A stretch of 64,000 nt of DNA from Streptomyces sp. 35G-GA-8 (lineage in GTDB: Bacteria > Actinomycetota > Actinomycetes > Streptomycetales > Streptomycetaceae). The stretch's first letter is position 1; every line of letters starts with the position of its first letter. Position numbers and translations under genes: made by a program. The stretch covers positions 248,406 through 312,405 of the forward strand of contig NZ_JAMHJQ010000008.1 in the NCBI RefSeq assembly GCF_023534745.1, written 5' to 3'. Below are positions 34,765-44,568 of the stretch, in pieces. Below the pieces are notes generated by a model, which was not told where the DNA came from, did not search any database, and worked only from the letters and a program-made list of their open reading frames with translations.

Positions 34765-35466
34765 TCAGCGCCCGTGTGTCATCAAACCGCGCAGGAATAC
34801 CAGATCGACCTCTTCGAGCGAGCCGACGACCGTGCGGCCGGCCGCCGGGGCGATCGGTGCGACGGAGGGCACGGCGACCACCCGGCACCCGGCGGCCTCG
34901 GCGGCGGCCACCCCGGTGGCCGTGTCCTCGATGACGGCGCAGCGCGCCGGATCGGCGCCCAGGCCCCGCGCCGCGAGCAGATACGGGTCGGGGTGCGGCT
35001 TGGTACGGGGCACCTCGTCGCCCGCCACGGTGAGCGCGAAGTTCTGGGGCCCGAGCGAGGCGAGCACCCGGTCGATGATGCGCCGGTGCGAGGCGGAGAC
35101 CAGGGCGGTGGGCACCTCATGGGCGGCCAGTTCGGTGAGCAGCCGGTTCGCGCCGGGCATGAGGGGCAGATCGCGCCCGATCCGGTCCTCGAAGCTGTCA
35201 TTGAGCAGCACGGTCAGCTCGGCGAGGGTGATGGCGGCGCCGGTGGCCTCGATGAGGAAGCTCGCGCTGCGGGTCATGGGCCCGCCGACCACCACTTCGC
35301 GCCAGGTCTCGTCGAGGACGTGCCCGAGGGCCTTGAAGACCTCCACCTCGGCTTCCCACCAGAATCCCTCGGTGTCGACCAGGGTGCCGTCCATGTCGAG
35401 AAGGACAGCCTGAAGCGCGGAGCCTTCGGCCGTTCGGGTCAGGGACGCGGGGACCGTACTGGTCAT
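34765..35466 (-). CDS. HAD superfamily phosphatase/phosphatase-like hydrolase
   Basis: This 233-residue hydrolase has the nucleophile motif LLDMDGTLVD (Asp24, general acid Asp26). It also has a helical cap, motif II ALVSASH, motif III Lys in RTKPHPDPY, and the acidic motif IV VIEDTATG. It belongs to the beta-phosphoglucomutase/phosphoglycolate-phosphatase group; the substrate is unknown. ATG 35466 has GGAGGTG 9 bases upstream. It lies downstream of metH on the same strand, separated by hairpins. Confidence 0.9.
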   Translation of the reverse strand: MTSTVPASLTRTAEGSALQAVLLDMDGTLVDTEGFWWEAEVEVFKALGHVLDETWREVVVGGPMTRSASFLIEATGAAITLAELTVLLNDSFEDRIGRDLPLMPGANRLLTELAAHEVPTALVSASHRRIIDRVLASLGPQNFALTVAGDEVPRTKPHPDPYLLAARGLGADPARCAVIEDTATGVAAAEAAGCRVVAVPSVAPIAPAAGRTVVGSLEEVDLVFLRGLMTHGR

Positions 35467-35576
35467 CCGGCACACCTCCATGAGGGACGAGAAGGCCGGT
35501 CACCTTGCCCGCGGGGTTGCCCCTCCGGGACAGGCGACCGGCCTGCACTGGACCGATAAGTGTACGACTCGTCCGC

Positions 35577-35630
35577 CGCTCGCGCCGGTCGGGTCCTCCG
35601 TGGAGGGGTTCCGAGGGCCCGGCGCGAGCG
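35577..35630 (-). terminator. Branched hairpin after metH
   Basis: CGCTCGCGCCGG (35577-35588) pairs with CCGGCGCGAGCG (35619-35630). An inner hairpin CCTCC-GT-GGAGG lies in the loop. It sits 20 bases beyond the metH stop. Confidence 0.6.
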
Positions 35631-35650
35631 GACAGGGCGTGGGGAAGGCG

Positions 35651-38600
35651 TCAGCGCGCGTTGAAGTACTTCGCCTCGGGGTGGTGGATCACGATGGCGT
35701 CGGTGGACTGCTCGGGGTGGAGCTGGAACTCCTCCGAGAGCTCGACCCCGATGCGCTCCGGCTCCAGCAGCTCCGCGATCTTCGCGCGGTCCTCCAGATC
35801 GGGGCACGCGCCGTAGCCGAGCGAGAAACGGGCTCCCCGGTACTTCAGGGCGAACATGTCCTCGACCTCGGCCGGGTCCTCACCGGCGAAGCCCAGCTCG
35901 GAGCGGACCCGGGCGTGCCAGTACTCGGCCAGCGCCTCGGCGAGCTGGACGGAGAGCCCGTGCAGCTCCAGATAGTCGCGGTAGGCGTTGGCCTCGAACA
36001 GCTCGGCGGTCGCCGCGCCGATCTTCGAGCCGACGGTGACGACCTGGAGGCCGACCACATCCGTCTCACCGGACTCCTCCGGGCGGAAGAAGTCCGCCAG
36101 GCAGAGGCGCCGTCCGCGGCGCTGGCGCGGGAAGGTGAAGCGGGTGCGCTCGGAACCGTCGTCGTTCAGCAGGATCAGATCGTCGCCCTTGGACACGCAG
36201 GGGAAGTAGCCGTACACGACGGCGGCTTCCAGCATGTTCTGGGTGTGCATCTGCTCCAGCCAGCCGCGCAGATGGGGCCGGCCCTCGCTCTCCACCAGCT
36301 CCTCGTAGCTGGGGCCGCCCTTGCGGGCCTCCTTCAGCCCCCACTGGCCCTTGAAGAGCGCGCCCTCGTCCAGCCAGGACGCGTACTCCTTGAGCTGGAT
36401 GCCCTTGACGACGCGGGTGCCCCAGAACGGGGGCGTCGGGACCGGATTGTCGACGGCGACGTCCGAGCGGACCGCGCCCTCCTCCGGCCGCTCCTCGACC
36501 TCCGTGGCCGGCCTGGCCTTGACCCGGCGCTGCTTCAGCTCGGGCAGGACGGCGCCGGGGACACCGCGCTTGACGGCGATCAGCGCGTCCATCAGCCGCA
36601 GGCCCTCGAAGGCGTCGCGCGCGTAGCGGACCTCGCCCTCGTAGATCTCGTGCAGATCCTGCTCGACATAGGCCCGGGTGAGCGCCGCGCCACCGAGGAT
36701 CACCGGGTAGTCGGCGGCCATCTGACGCTGATTGAGCTCTTCCAGGTTCTCCTTCATGATCACGGTCGACTTCACCAGCAGACCGGACATGCCGATGACA
36801 TCCGCCCGGTGCTCCTCGGCGGCCTCCAGGATCGCGGCGACGGGCTGCTTGATGCCCAGATTCACCACGTTGTAGCCGTTGTTGGAGAGGATGATGTCGA
36901 CGAGGTTCTTGCCGATGTCATGGACGTCGCCGCGGACGGTGGCGAGCACGATGGTGCCCTTGCCCTCGTCATCGCTCTTCTCCATGTGCGGTTCCAGATG
37001 GGCGACCGCGGTCTTCATGACCTCGGCGGACTGGAGCACGAACGGCAGCTGCATCTGGCCGGAGCCGAACAGCTCACCGACGACCTTCATGCCCTCGAGC
37101 AGGGTGTCATTGACGATGTCCAGCGCGGGCCGGGTCTCCAGGGCCTCGTCCAGATCGGCCTCCAGGCCGTTCTTCTCGCCGTCGATGATGCGGCGCTGAA
37201 GGCGCTCGTCCAGCGGCAGGGCGAGCAGTTCCTCGGCCCGGCCGTCCTTCATCGACTTGGCGTTGACGCCCTCGAACAGCTCCATGAGCTTCTGGAGCGG
37301 GTCGTAGCCCTCGCTTCGCCGGTCGTAGATCAGGTCGTGCGCGGCCTTGACCTGCTCCTCGTCCAGACGCGCGATCGGCAGGATCTTGGAGGCGTGCACG
37401 ATCGCCGAGTCCAGTCCGGCCTTGACGCACTCGTCGAGGAAGACCGAGTTCAGGACGATACGGGCGGCCGGGTTGAGGCCGAAGGAGATATTGGAGAGGC
37501 CCAGCGTGGTCCCCACCTCGGGGTGGCGGCGCTTGAGCTCGCGGATCGCCTCGATCGTGGCGATGCCGTCGCCCCGCGACTCCTCCTGGCCCGTGCAGAT
37601 GGTGAAGGTCAGACAGTCGACGAGGATGTCCGACTCGTGGATGCCCCAGTTCGTGGTGAGGTCGGTGATCAGCCGTTCGGCGATGGCGACCTTGTGCTCG
37701 ACGGTACGGGCCTGGCCCTCCTCGTCGATGGTCAGCGCGATGAGCGCCGCGCCGTGCTCCTTCGCCAGCTCGGTGACCTTCGTGAAGCGGGACTCGGGGC
37801 CGTCGCCGTCCTCGTAGTTGACAGAGTTGATCACGGCCCGGCCGCCCAGCTTCTCCAGGCCGGCCCGCAGCACGGGCAGCTCGGTGGAGTCCAGCACGAT
37901 CGGCAGCGTGGAGGCGGTGGCGAACCGGCCCGCCAGCTCGGCCATGTCGGCGACGCCGTCCCGGCCGACATAGTCGACACAGAGGTCCAGCAGATGGGCG
38001 CCCTCGCGGATCTGGTCGCGGGCCATCTCCACACAGTCGTCCCAGCGGCCCTCCAGCATGGCCTCGCGGAACTTCTTCGAGCCGTTCGCGTTCGTCCGCT
38101 CGCCGATCGCCAGATACGAGGCGTCCTGGCGGAACGGCACCGTCTGGTAGAGGGAGGCCGCGCCCGGCTCGGGGTGGGGCTCGCGCTCGGTGAGCTCCTT
38201 CCCGCGCACCCGCTCGACCACCTGGCGCAGATGCTCGGGCGTCGTACCGCAGCAGCCGCCCACCAGCGACAGGCCGTACTCACGGACGAAGGTCTCCTGG
38301 GCGTCGGCCAGTTCCGGGGCCGACAGCGGGTAGTGCGCCCCGTTCTTGCCCAGGACCGGCAGGCCGGCGTTGGGCATGCAGGAGAGCGGGATCCGGGAGT
38401 GCCGGGCGAGATAGCGCAGGTGCTCGCTCATCTCGGCCGGGCCGGTGGCGCAGTTCAGCCCGATCATGTCGATGCCGAGGGGCTCCAGCGCGGTCAGGGC
38501 CGCGCCGATCTCCGAGCCGAGGAGCATCGTGCCGGTCGTCTCGACCGTGACCGAGCAGATGATCGGCAGATTCGTTCCCGTGGCGGCCAGCGCGCGGCGG

Positions 38601-39160
38601 GCGCCGAGGACGGCGGCCTTGGTCTGGAGCAGGTCCTGCGTGGTCTCCACCAGCAGCGCGTCGGCGCCGCCCGCGATCATGCCCTCGGCGTTCTGCTGGT
38701 AGGCGTCGCGCAGGGTGAGATACGGGGCGTGGCCCAGCGTCGGCAGCTTCGTACCCGGTCCCATCGAGCCCAGCACCCAGCGCTGCTGCCCGGTGGAGAC
38801 GGTGAACTCGTCCGCGACCTCCCGGGCGATCCTGGCGCCGGACTCGGCGAGCTCGAAGACCCGCTCGGGGATGTCGTACTCCGCGAGGGCCGCGTAGTTC
38901 GTACCGAAGGTGTTCGTCTCCACGCAGTCGACGCCGACCGCGAAGTACTCCTCGTGGACCGAGCGGACGATGTCCGGCCGCGTCACGTTCAGGATCTCGT
39001 TGCAGCCTTCCAGGTTCTGGAAGTCCTCCATCGTCGGATCCTGTGCCTGGAGCATCGTGCCCATCGCGCCGTCGGCGACCACCACGCGGGTGGCGAGCGC
39101 CTCACGGAGGGCTTCGATACGGGTGCGGCTGTCGGTGGACGGGCTCGGCGACGAGGCCAT
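35651..39160 (-). CDS. metH: Cobalamin-dependent methionine synthase
   Basis: This 1169-residue enzyme transfers the methyl of 5-methyltetrahydrofolate to homocysteine through cobalamin. Modules in order are a homocysteine domain with zinc-binding Cys in GLNCATGP and GGCCGTTPEHL; a pterin-binding domain (GERTNANGSKKFREAM onward); a B12 domain with DVHDIGKNLV; and a C-terminal activation domain with SLGYGACPDLEDRAKI. It is slightly shorter than the E. coli protein. No B12 riboswitch could be found in the spacer upstream of it. Confidence 0.97.
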   Translation of the reverse strand: MASSPSPSTDSRTRIEALREALATRVVVADGAMGTMLQAQDPTMEDFQNLEGCNEILNVTRPDIVRSVHEEYFAVGVDCVETNTFGTNYAALAEYDIPERVFELAESGARIAREVADEFTVSTGQQRWVLGSMGPGTKLPTLGHAPYLTLRDAYQQNAEGMIAGGADALLVETTQDLLQTKAAVLGARRALAATGTNLPIICSVTVETTGTMLLGSEIGAALTALEPLGIDMIGLNCATGPAEMSEHLRYLARHSRIPLSCMPNAGLPVLGKNGAHYPLSAPELADAQETFVREYGLSLVGGCCGTTPEHLRQVVERVRGKELTEREPHPEPGAASLYQTVPFRQDASYLAIGERTNANGSKKFREAMLEGRWDDCVEMARDQIREGAHLLDLCVDYVGRDGVADMAELAGRFATASTLPIVLDSTELPVLRAGLEKLGGRAVINSVNYEDGDGPESRFTKVTELAKEHGAALIALTIDEEGQARTVEHKVAIAERLITDLTTNWGIHESDILVDCLTFTICTGQEESRGDGIATIEAIRELKRRHPEVGTTLGLSNISFGLNPAARIVLNSVFLDECVKAGLDSAIVHASKILPIARLDEEQVKAAHDLIYDRRSEGYDPLQKLMELFEGVNAKSMKDGRAEELLALPLDERLQRRIIDGEKNGLEADLDEALETRPALDIVNDTLLEGMKVVGELFGSGQMQLPFVLQSAEVMKTAVAHLEPHMEKSDDEGKGTIVLATVRGDVHDIGKNLVDIILSNNGYNVVNLGIKQPVAAILEAAEEHRADVIGMSGLLVKSTVIMKENLEELNQRQMAADYPVILGGAALTRAYVEQDLHEIYEGEVRYARDAFEGLRLMDALIAVKRGVPGAVLPELKQRRVKARPATEVEERPEEGAVRSDVAVDNPVPTPPFWGTRVVKGIQLKEYASWLDEGALFKGQWGLKEARKGGPSYEELVESEGRPHLRGWLEQMHTQNMLEAAVVYGYFPCVSKGDDLILLNDDGSERTRFTFPRQRRGRRLCLADFFRPEESGETDVVGLQVVTVGSKIGAATAELFEANAYRDYLELHGLSVQLAEALAEYWHARVRSELGFAGEDPAEVEDMFALKYRGARFSLGYGACPDLEDRAKIAELLEPERIGVELSEEFQLHPEQSTDAIVIHHPEAKYFNAR

Positions 39161-39311
39161 GAAAGTACTCCCGGGGCTGCGACGGCTGTCGGCTTTGCGC
39201 CCGCTGGAGCAGGGCGCACCCGGCCAGCGTAGCCGGGCGGGCCCCGTTACGGTGCGGCATCCCAGCGGGCGGACGGCATCCTGTCCACGGAAAGATCCGG
39301 GGCGCGCGGTC

Positions 39312-39376
39312 TTGACAGATCCTCTCGATGGAGAGAGAAGGTCGGCATCGACCGATAGTGTTCAGCATTGTCGAAC
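39312..39376. promoter_or_regulatory. gylR promoter and GylR-type operator region
   Basis: TTGACA (39312-39317) is a perfect -35. Downstream lie GGTCGGCATCGACC (39340-39353) and GCATTGTCGAAC (39365-39376). The 12-mer GCATTGTCGAAC recurs exactly upstream of glpF, and both copies sit near the transcription start, indicating autoregulation by GylR. Confidence 0.6.
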
Positions 39377-39396
39377 GTAGTGGAGGTCCGGGTCCG

Positions 39397-40161
39397 ATGG
39401 CGAAGAACATCCAGTCGCTGGAGCGGGCGGCGGCGATGCTGCGGCTGCTCGCGGGTGGCGAGCGCCGGCTCGGCCTGTCCGAGATCGCCTCCTCGGTAGG
39501 GCTGGCCAAGGGCACCGCGCACGGCATCCTGCGCACGCTCCAGGCGGAGGGCTTCGTCGAACAGGACGCCGCCTCGGGCCGCTATCAGCTGGGGGCCGAG
39601 CTGCTGCGTCTGGGCAACAGCTATCTGGACGTGCACGAGCTGCGCTCCCGCGCCCTGGTGTGGACGGACGATCTGGCCAGGTCCAGCGGGGAGAGCGTCC
39701 ATCTGGGGGTGGTGCACCAGCAGGGCGTCCTGATCGTCCACCATGTCTTCCGCCCGGACGACAGCAGGCAGGTGCTGGAGGTGGGCGCCATGCAGCCGCT
39801 GCACTCCACCGCGCTGGGGAAGGTGCTCTCGGCGTACGACCCGGTGGCGCACAGCGAGGCGGTGGAGGGCGAGCGTACGGACTTCACCGCGCGGACCGTC
39901 ACCGATCTGGCGGAGTTCGAATCGGTGCTCGAACTGACCAGGGCGCGCGGCTGGGCCGCCGATGTCGAGGAGACCTGGGAGGGCGTGGCCGCGGTGGCCG
40001 CCCCCATCCACGACCGGCGACGGATGCCGGTGGGCGCCATCGCCATCACCGGCGCGGTCGAGCGGCTCTGCCCGGCCGGCGAGCTGCGCTCCGAACTGGT
40101 CGCGGCGGTCCGCGAATGCGCCCGCGCGGTGTCCAGGGACATCGGCGCCGGGCGGTTTTGA
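39397..40161 (+). CDS. gylR: Glycerol operon regulator GylR (IclR family)
   Basis: This 254-residue IclR-type regulator has an N-terminal winged helix (SLERAAAMLRLLAGGERRLG with LSEIASSVGLAKGTAHGIL) and a C-terminal sensor domain with LGKVLSAYDPV. In Streptomyces GylR represses glycerol catabolism until glycerol-3-phosphate is present. ATG 39397 has GGAGG 10 bases upstream. It lies upstream of glpF-glpK-glpD in the same direction, as in S. coelicolor gylRCABX. Confidence 0.95.
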   Translation: MAKNIQSLERAAAMLRLLAGGERRLGLSEIASSVGLAKGTAHGILRTLQAEGFVEQDAASGRYQLGAELLRLGNSYLDVHELRSRALVWTDDLARSSGESVHLGVVHQQGVLIVHHVFRPDDSRQVLEVGAMQPLHSTALGKVLSAYDPVAHSEAVEGERTDFTARTVTDLAEFESVLELTRARGWAADVEETWEGVAAVAAPIHDRRRMPVGAIAITGAVERLCPAGELRSELVAAVRECARAVSRDIGAGRF

Positions 40162-40210
40162 ACCGAATGCCGGATCATCGGTACTGATCGAGGTTTCGGC
40201 CACTGAACCC

Positions 40211-40267
40211 TTGACGACGCTGCATCACAGGATAAAACTGCCGTTCAACGGTCGGCATTGTCGAACA
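40211..40267 (+). promoter_or_regulatory. glpF promoter with GylR-type operator
   Basis: TTGACG (40211-40216) and TAAAAC (40233-40238), 16 bases apart, form a good promoter. GTTC...GAAC arms (40243-40246 and 40263-40266) with GCATTGTCGAAC (40255-40266) sit on the expected start, suited to repression. Confidence 0.65.
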
Positions 40268-40384
40268 CTTACCGGCAATACGAGTTAGTGTGTGGCAACG
40301 CCAAGGGCCGTCAGCCCTCACCCGAGGGCGCGGACCACTGGTGTGAGCCGGCGGTTTGTCTTTCCCTGGACGAAGGAGTCTCGG

Positions 40385-41176
40385 GTGTCCAACTTCGACA
40401 TCTTCATAGGTGAGGTCACGGGCACCGCCCTGCTGATCCTCCTCGGTGGCGGCGTGGTCGCCGGCGTCGTTCTCAAGCGGTCCAAGGCACAGAACGCGGG
40501 CTGGCTCGCCATCAGCTTCGGCTGGGGCTTCGCCGTCATGGTCGGCGCGTATCTGTCGGCTCCCCTCTCCGGCGCTCTGCTCAACCCCGCGGTCACTCTC
40601 GGTCTCGCGATCGAGGGCGGCGTCAAGTGGGGCGATGTCCCGCTCTACGTCGGCTCCCAGATGCTGGGCGCGATGATCGGCGCCTTCCTGGTCTGGGTGG
40701 CCTACATGGGCCAGTTCAAGGCTCATCTGACCGACCCGGACATCCTCGCGGCGCAGCCCGCGGTCGAAGGGCTCGTGGACCAGAAGACGGCTCCCGGCGC
40801 GGGACCGGTGCTCGGTGTGTTCTCCACCGGACCCGAGGTCCGGAACGTACTGCAGAACGTACTGACGGAGATCATCGCCACATTCGTCCTGGTCATCGCG
40901 ATCCTCACGCAGGGCCTGAACAACTCGGGCAACGGCCTCGGCACGCTCGGTGTCCTGATCACCTCGTTCGTCGTGGTGGCCATCGGTCTCTCGCTGGGCG
41001 GCCCCACCGGGTACGCCATCAACCCGGCCCGGGACCTCGGCCCCCGTATCGTGCACGCGCTCCTGCCGCTGCCCAACAAGGGCGGCTCCGACTGGACGTA
41101 CGCCTGGATCCCGGTGGTCGCGCCCCTGATCGGCGCGGCGCTGGCGGGCGGTTACTACAACTGGGCCCTCGCGTAA
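40385..41176 (+). CDS. glpF: Glycerol uptake facilitator GlpF (aquaglyceroporin)
   Basis: This 263-residue MIP channel has both NPA motifs: NPAVTLGLA (starting at residue 67) and [10 protein letters not shown] in the second half. The Asp after the second NPA is characteristic of glycerol facilitators. Six membrane helices are visible. GTG 40385 has AAGGAG 7 bases upstream; the longer open frame from 40292 lacks this. It is the first gene of the glycerol operon. Confidence 0.96.
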   Translation: MSNFDIFIGEVTGTALLILLGGGVVAGVVLKRSKAQNAGWLAISFGWGFAVMVGAYLSAPLSGALLNPAVTLGLAIEGGVKWGDVPLYVGSQMLGAMIGAFLVWVAYMGQFKAHLTDPDILAAQPAVEGLVDQKTAPGAGPVLGVFSTGPEVRNVLQNVLTEIIATFVLVIAILTQGLNNSGNGLGTLGVLITSFVVVAIGLSLGGPTGYAINPARDLGPRIVHALLPLPNKGGSDWTYAWIPVVAPLIGAALAGGYYNWALA

Positions 41177-41213
41177 GCCCCCTTCACCCCCGCATCGAAC
41201 AGGAGCAGACACC

Positions 41214-42764
41214 GTGAGCGACACCATCAGCACCGGAACCTCCTCCCACGGGACGGGGCCGTTCATCGCGGCCATCGACCAGGGCACCACCTCCAGCCGC
41301 TGCATCGTCTTCGACCGGGACGGCCGCATCGTCGCGGTCGACCAGAAGGAGCACGAGCAGATCTTTCCCAAGCCGGGCTGGGTGGAACACAACGCCACGG
41401 AGATCTGGACGAACGTCCAGGAAGTCGTGGCGCGGGCCATCGAGAAGGCGGGCATCACCTCCGCCGACGTGAAGGCCATCGGCATCACCAACCAGCGCGA
41501 GACCACACTGCTCTGGGACAGGAACACCGGCGAGCCCGTTCACAACGCCATCGTCTGGCAGGACACCCGCACCGACGCGCTCTGCCGGGAGCTGGGCCGC
41601 AATGTCGGCCAGGACCGCTTCCGCCGCGAGACGGGCCTGCCGCTGGCGAGCTACTTCGCGGGGCCCAAGGCCCGCTGGCTGCTCGACAATGTCGAGGGGC
41701 TGCGCGAGCGCGCCGAGCGCGGCGACATCCTCTTCGGCACCATGGATTCCTGGGTCATCTGGAATCTGACCGGCGGCACCGACGGCGGGGTGCATGTCAC
41801 GGACGTCACCAACGCCTCCCGCACGATGCTGATGAATCTGCACACCATGGCGTGGGACCCGAAGATCCTGGACTCGATGGGGGTGCCGGCCGCGATCCTG
41901 CCGGAGATCCGCTCCTCCGCCGAGGTGTACGGAAACGCCAAGGGCGGCGCTCTGGACGGCATCCCGGTCGCCTCCGCGCTCGGCGACCAGCAGGCGGCGC
42001 TGTTCGGCCAGACCTGTTTCGCCGAGGGCGAGGCCAAGTCGACGTACGGCACCGGCACCTTCATGCTGATGAACACCGCGCACAAGCCGGTCAACTCGTA
42101 CAACGGCCTGCTGACGACCGTCGGCTACCGCATCGGGGACGAGCAGGCGGTGTACGCGCTGGAGGGCTCCATCGCCGTGACCGGCTCGCTGGTGCAGTGG
42201 ATGCGTGACCAGATGGGCCTGATCAACTCCGCGGCCGAGATCGAGACCCTGGCGTCGTCGGTCGAGGACAACGGTGGCGCGTACTTCGTCCCCGCCTTCT
42301 CCGGTCTCTTCGCCCCGCACTGGCGCCCCGACGCCCGCGGTGTGATCGCCGGTCTGACCGGCTATGTGACCAAGGCGCACATCGCCCGCGCGGTGCTTGA
42401 GGCCACGGCCTGGCAGACCCGCGAGATCAGCGACGCCATGACCAAGGACTCCGGCGTCGAGCTGACCTCGCTCAAGGTCGACGGCGGGATGACCTCCAAC
42501 AATCTGCTGATGCAGACGCTCTCCGACGTCCTCGACGCCCCCGTGGTGCGCCCGATGGTCGCCGAGACGACCTGCCTCGGCGCCGCCTACGCCGCGGGGC
42601 TGGCCGTGGGCTTCTGGCCGGACACCGACGCGCTGCGCGCCAACTGGCGCCGGGCCGCCGAGTGGACGCCCCGGATGGACGCGGCCACCCGCGACCGTGA
42701 GTACAAGAACTGGCTCAAGGCAGTCGAGCGCACCATGGGCTGGCTCGACGACGACAGCAGCTGA
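41214..42764 (+). CDS. glpK: Glycerol kinase
   Basis: This 516-residue FGGY kinase phosphorylates glycerol to glycerol-3-phosphate. Motifs include [19 protein letters not shown] near the N-terminus, [25 protein letters not shown] and [16 protein letters not shown] 41214 has AGGAG upstream. It follows glpF by 37 bases and precedes glpD by 54. Confidence 0.97.
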   Translation: MSDTISTGTSSHGTGPFIAAIDQGTTSSRCIVFDRDGRIVAVDQKEHEQIFPKPGWVEHNATEIWTNVQEVVARAIEKAGITSADVKAIGITNQRETTLLWDRNTGEPVHNAIVWQDTRTDALCRELGRNVGQDRFRRETGLPLASYFAGPKARWLLDNVEGLRERAERGDILFGTMDSWVIWNLTGGTDGGVHVTDVTNASRTMLMNLHTMAWDPKILDSMGVPAAILPEIRSSAEVYGNAKGGALDGIPVASALGDQQAALFGQTCFAEGEAKSTYGTGTFMLMNTAHKPVNSYNGLLTTVGYRIGDEQAVYALEGSIAVTGSLVQWMRDQMGLINSAAEIETLASSVEDNGGAYFVPAFSGLFAPHWRPDARGVIAGLTGYVTKAHIARAVLEATAWQTREISDAMTKDSGVELTSLKVDGGMTSNNLLMQTLSDVLDAPVVRPMVAETTCLGAAYAAGLAVGFWPDTDALRANWRRAAEWTPRMDAATRDREYKNWLKAVERTMGWLDDDSS

Positions 42765-42818
42765 CCGACCGTCAGCTCACGCACCGGTGAGCCGGTGAGA
42801 TCCGAAGAGGAGTGAAGA

Positions 42819-44429
42819 ATGAGCACCCTGCAGCGCGTTCCCGCCCTGGGGACGCACCCGGCCGGCGGTTCCCTGCCGACCCGCGCCGAGACCCGGGATC
42901 AACTGTCCAACGCGACGTACGACCTCCTGGTGATCGGCGGCGGCATTCTGGGCATCTCCACCGCCTGGCATGCCTCCCAGTCGGGACTGCGGGTGGCCCT
43001 GGTGGACGGCGGCGACTTCGCCGGCGCCACGTCGTCCGCCTCCTCGAAGCTGCTCCACGGCGGGCTGCGCTATCTGCAGACCGGCGCGGTGAAGCTGGTG
43101 GCGGAGAACCACTTCGAGCGCCGTGCGGTGTCCCGGCAGGTGGCACCGCATCTGGCCAATCCGCTCACCTTCTATCTGCCGGTCTACAAGGGCGGACCGC
43201 ACGGCGCGGCGAAGCTCGGCGCGGGCGTCTTCGCCTACTCCGCGCTCTCGGCGTTCGGTGACGGTGTCGGCCATGTGATCAGCCCGGCCAAGGCGCGGCA
43301 GGCCGTGCCCGAACTGCGTACGGACAATCTGAAGGCCGTGGCCGTCTACGGCGACGACCAGATGAACGACGCGCGGATGGCGCTGATGACCGTCCGCGCC
43401 GCCGTCGACTCGGGCGCCACCGTCCTCAACCACGCCGAGGTCACCGGCTTGCGCTTCACCCAGGGGCGGGTGACAGGGGCCGATCTCAGGGACCGGATGG
43501 ACGGTACGGAGTTCGGCGTCGACGCCCGGCTCGTGCTCAACGCCACCGGCCCATGGGTCGACCATCTGCGGAAGATGGAGAACCCGGACGCAGCGCCCTC
43601 CATCCGGCTCTCCAAGGGCGCGCATCTGGTGCTCAGGCGCACCGCCCCGTGGAAGGCCGCGCTCGCGACCCCGATAGACAAGTACCGCATCACCTTCGCC
43701 CTCCCCTGGGAGGACATGCTGCTGCTCGGTACGACGGACGAGGAGTACGAGGGCGATCCCGGGGATGTCGCGGTCACCGAGAAGGACATCCACCAGATCC
43801 TCGACGAGGCGGCGTTCTCGGTCCGCGACCAGCAGCTGACCCGTGATCTGATCACCTACTCCTTCGCGGGGCTGCGGGTGCTGCCCGGTGGTCCGGGCGA
43901 CACCTCCAAGGCCAGGCGCGAGACGGTGGTGACCGAGGGCCGCGGCGGCATGCTGTCGGTCGCCGGCGGCAAGTGGACGACGTTCCGCCATATCGGGCGT
44001 ACGGTGCTCGCCAAGCTGGAATCCCTGCCGGGCCACCCCCTGGGCCAGGGCATGGAGCCCGTCTCCCGGCTGCCGAAGAAGCTGCCGCTGCCGGGGATCG
44101 CCAGCCCGAACGCGGTCGCCCACCGGCTGCTGATCGACGGCGGCGGCAGTGGCCCGTCGATGGCGGTGGACACCGCCCGCCATCTCGCCACCCACTACGG
44201 CTCGCTGGCCTTCGACATCGTGCGGCTGGCGAACGAGTACCCGGCGCTGGGCGAGCGGATCCACCCGGACGCGCCGGAGATCTGGGCACAGGTCGTCTAC
44301 GCCCGGGACCACGAGTGGGCCGAGACGGTGGACGACGTACTGCGCCGCCGTACGACGCTGACGATCCGCGGCCTGGACACGGAGGACATCCGCTCCCGGG
44401 CCGAGGCGCTGCTCGCCGGGCGGCGCTGA
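42819..44429 (+). CDS. glpD: Aerobic glycerol-3-phosphate dehydrogenase
   Basis: This 536-residue FAD enzyme oxidises glycerol-3-phosphate to dihydroxyacetone phosphate and feeds the respiratory chain. The FAD Rossmann motif is LLVIGGGILGISTAWHASQS (about 32-51), followed by SSKLLHGGLRYLQ. The DAO C-terminal domain extends from about residue 400. ATG 42819 has AGGAG upstream. It is the last gene of the glpFKD operon. Confidence 0.97.
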   Translation: MSTLQRVPALGTHPAGGSLPTRAETRDQLSNATYDLLVIGGGILGISTAWHASQSGLRVALVDGGDFAGATSSASSKLLHGGLRYLQTGAVKLVAENHFERRAVSRQVAPHLANPLTFYLPVYKGGPHGAAKLGAGVFAYSALSAFGDGVGHVISPAKARQAVPELRTDNLKAVAVYGDDQMNDARMALMTVRAAVDSGATVLNHAEVTGLRFTQGRVTGADLRDRMDGTEFGVDARLVLNATGPWVDHLRKMENPDAAPSIRLSKGAHLVLRRTAPWKAALATPIDKYRITFALPWEDMLLLGTTDEEYEGDPGDVAVTEKDIHQILDEAAFSVRDQQLTRDLITYSFAGLRVLPGGPGDTSKARRETVVTEGRGGMLSVAGGKWTTFRHIGRTVLAKLESLPGHPLGQGMEPVSRLPKKLPLPGIASPNAVAHRLLIDGGGSGPSMAVDTARHLATHYGSLAFDIVRLANEYPALGERIHPDAPEIWAQVVYARDHEWAETVDDVLRRRTTLTIRGLDTEDIRSRAEALLAGRR

Positions 44430-44542
44430 GCGGCGCCGAGCGAATAGCCGGGCGAATTCCCGAGCGAATATTCGTACGAATTGAGGGGCACTCCCTGCCG
44501 GGGTGCCCCTCCTCGGCGTTCGGGGACGCATAATGGGGGCCG

Positions 44543-44557
44543 ATACATCGGATGTAT
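44543..44557. promoter_or_regulatory. GntR/FadR-type operator upstream of its own gene
   Basis: ATACATC-G-GATGTAT is a near-perfect palindrome 12 bases before the start codon. Its 11-mer ATACATCGGAT also occurs, inverted, upstream of the fuconate-dehydratase operon (51145-51155). It overlaps the start region of the mRNA and suits autorepression. Confidence 0.65.
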
Positions 44558-44568
44558 GGAGGTCGCCC

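Noticed and set aside
35480-39232. Very long open frame on the plus strand (1250 codons) opposite metH
   Set aside because: It is a codon-bias shadow: metH on the other strand has full family motifs, and the plus-strand translation is low-complexity Leu/Gly/Asp/Arg/His without any domain.
39161-39396. Possible B12 or S-adenosylhomocysteine riboswitch in front of metH
   Set aside because: I looked on the minus strand for the B12 box and for the conserved core of the SAH (metH) riboswitch and found neither; the GC hairpins there have no recognisable consensus.
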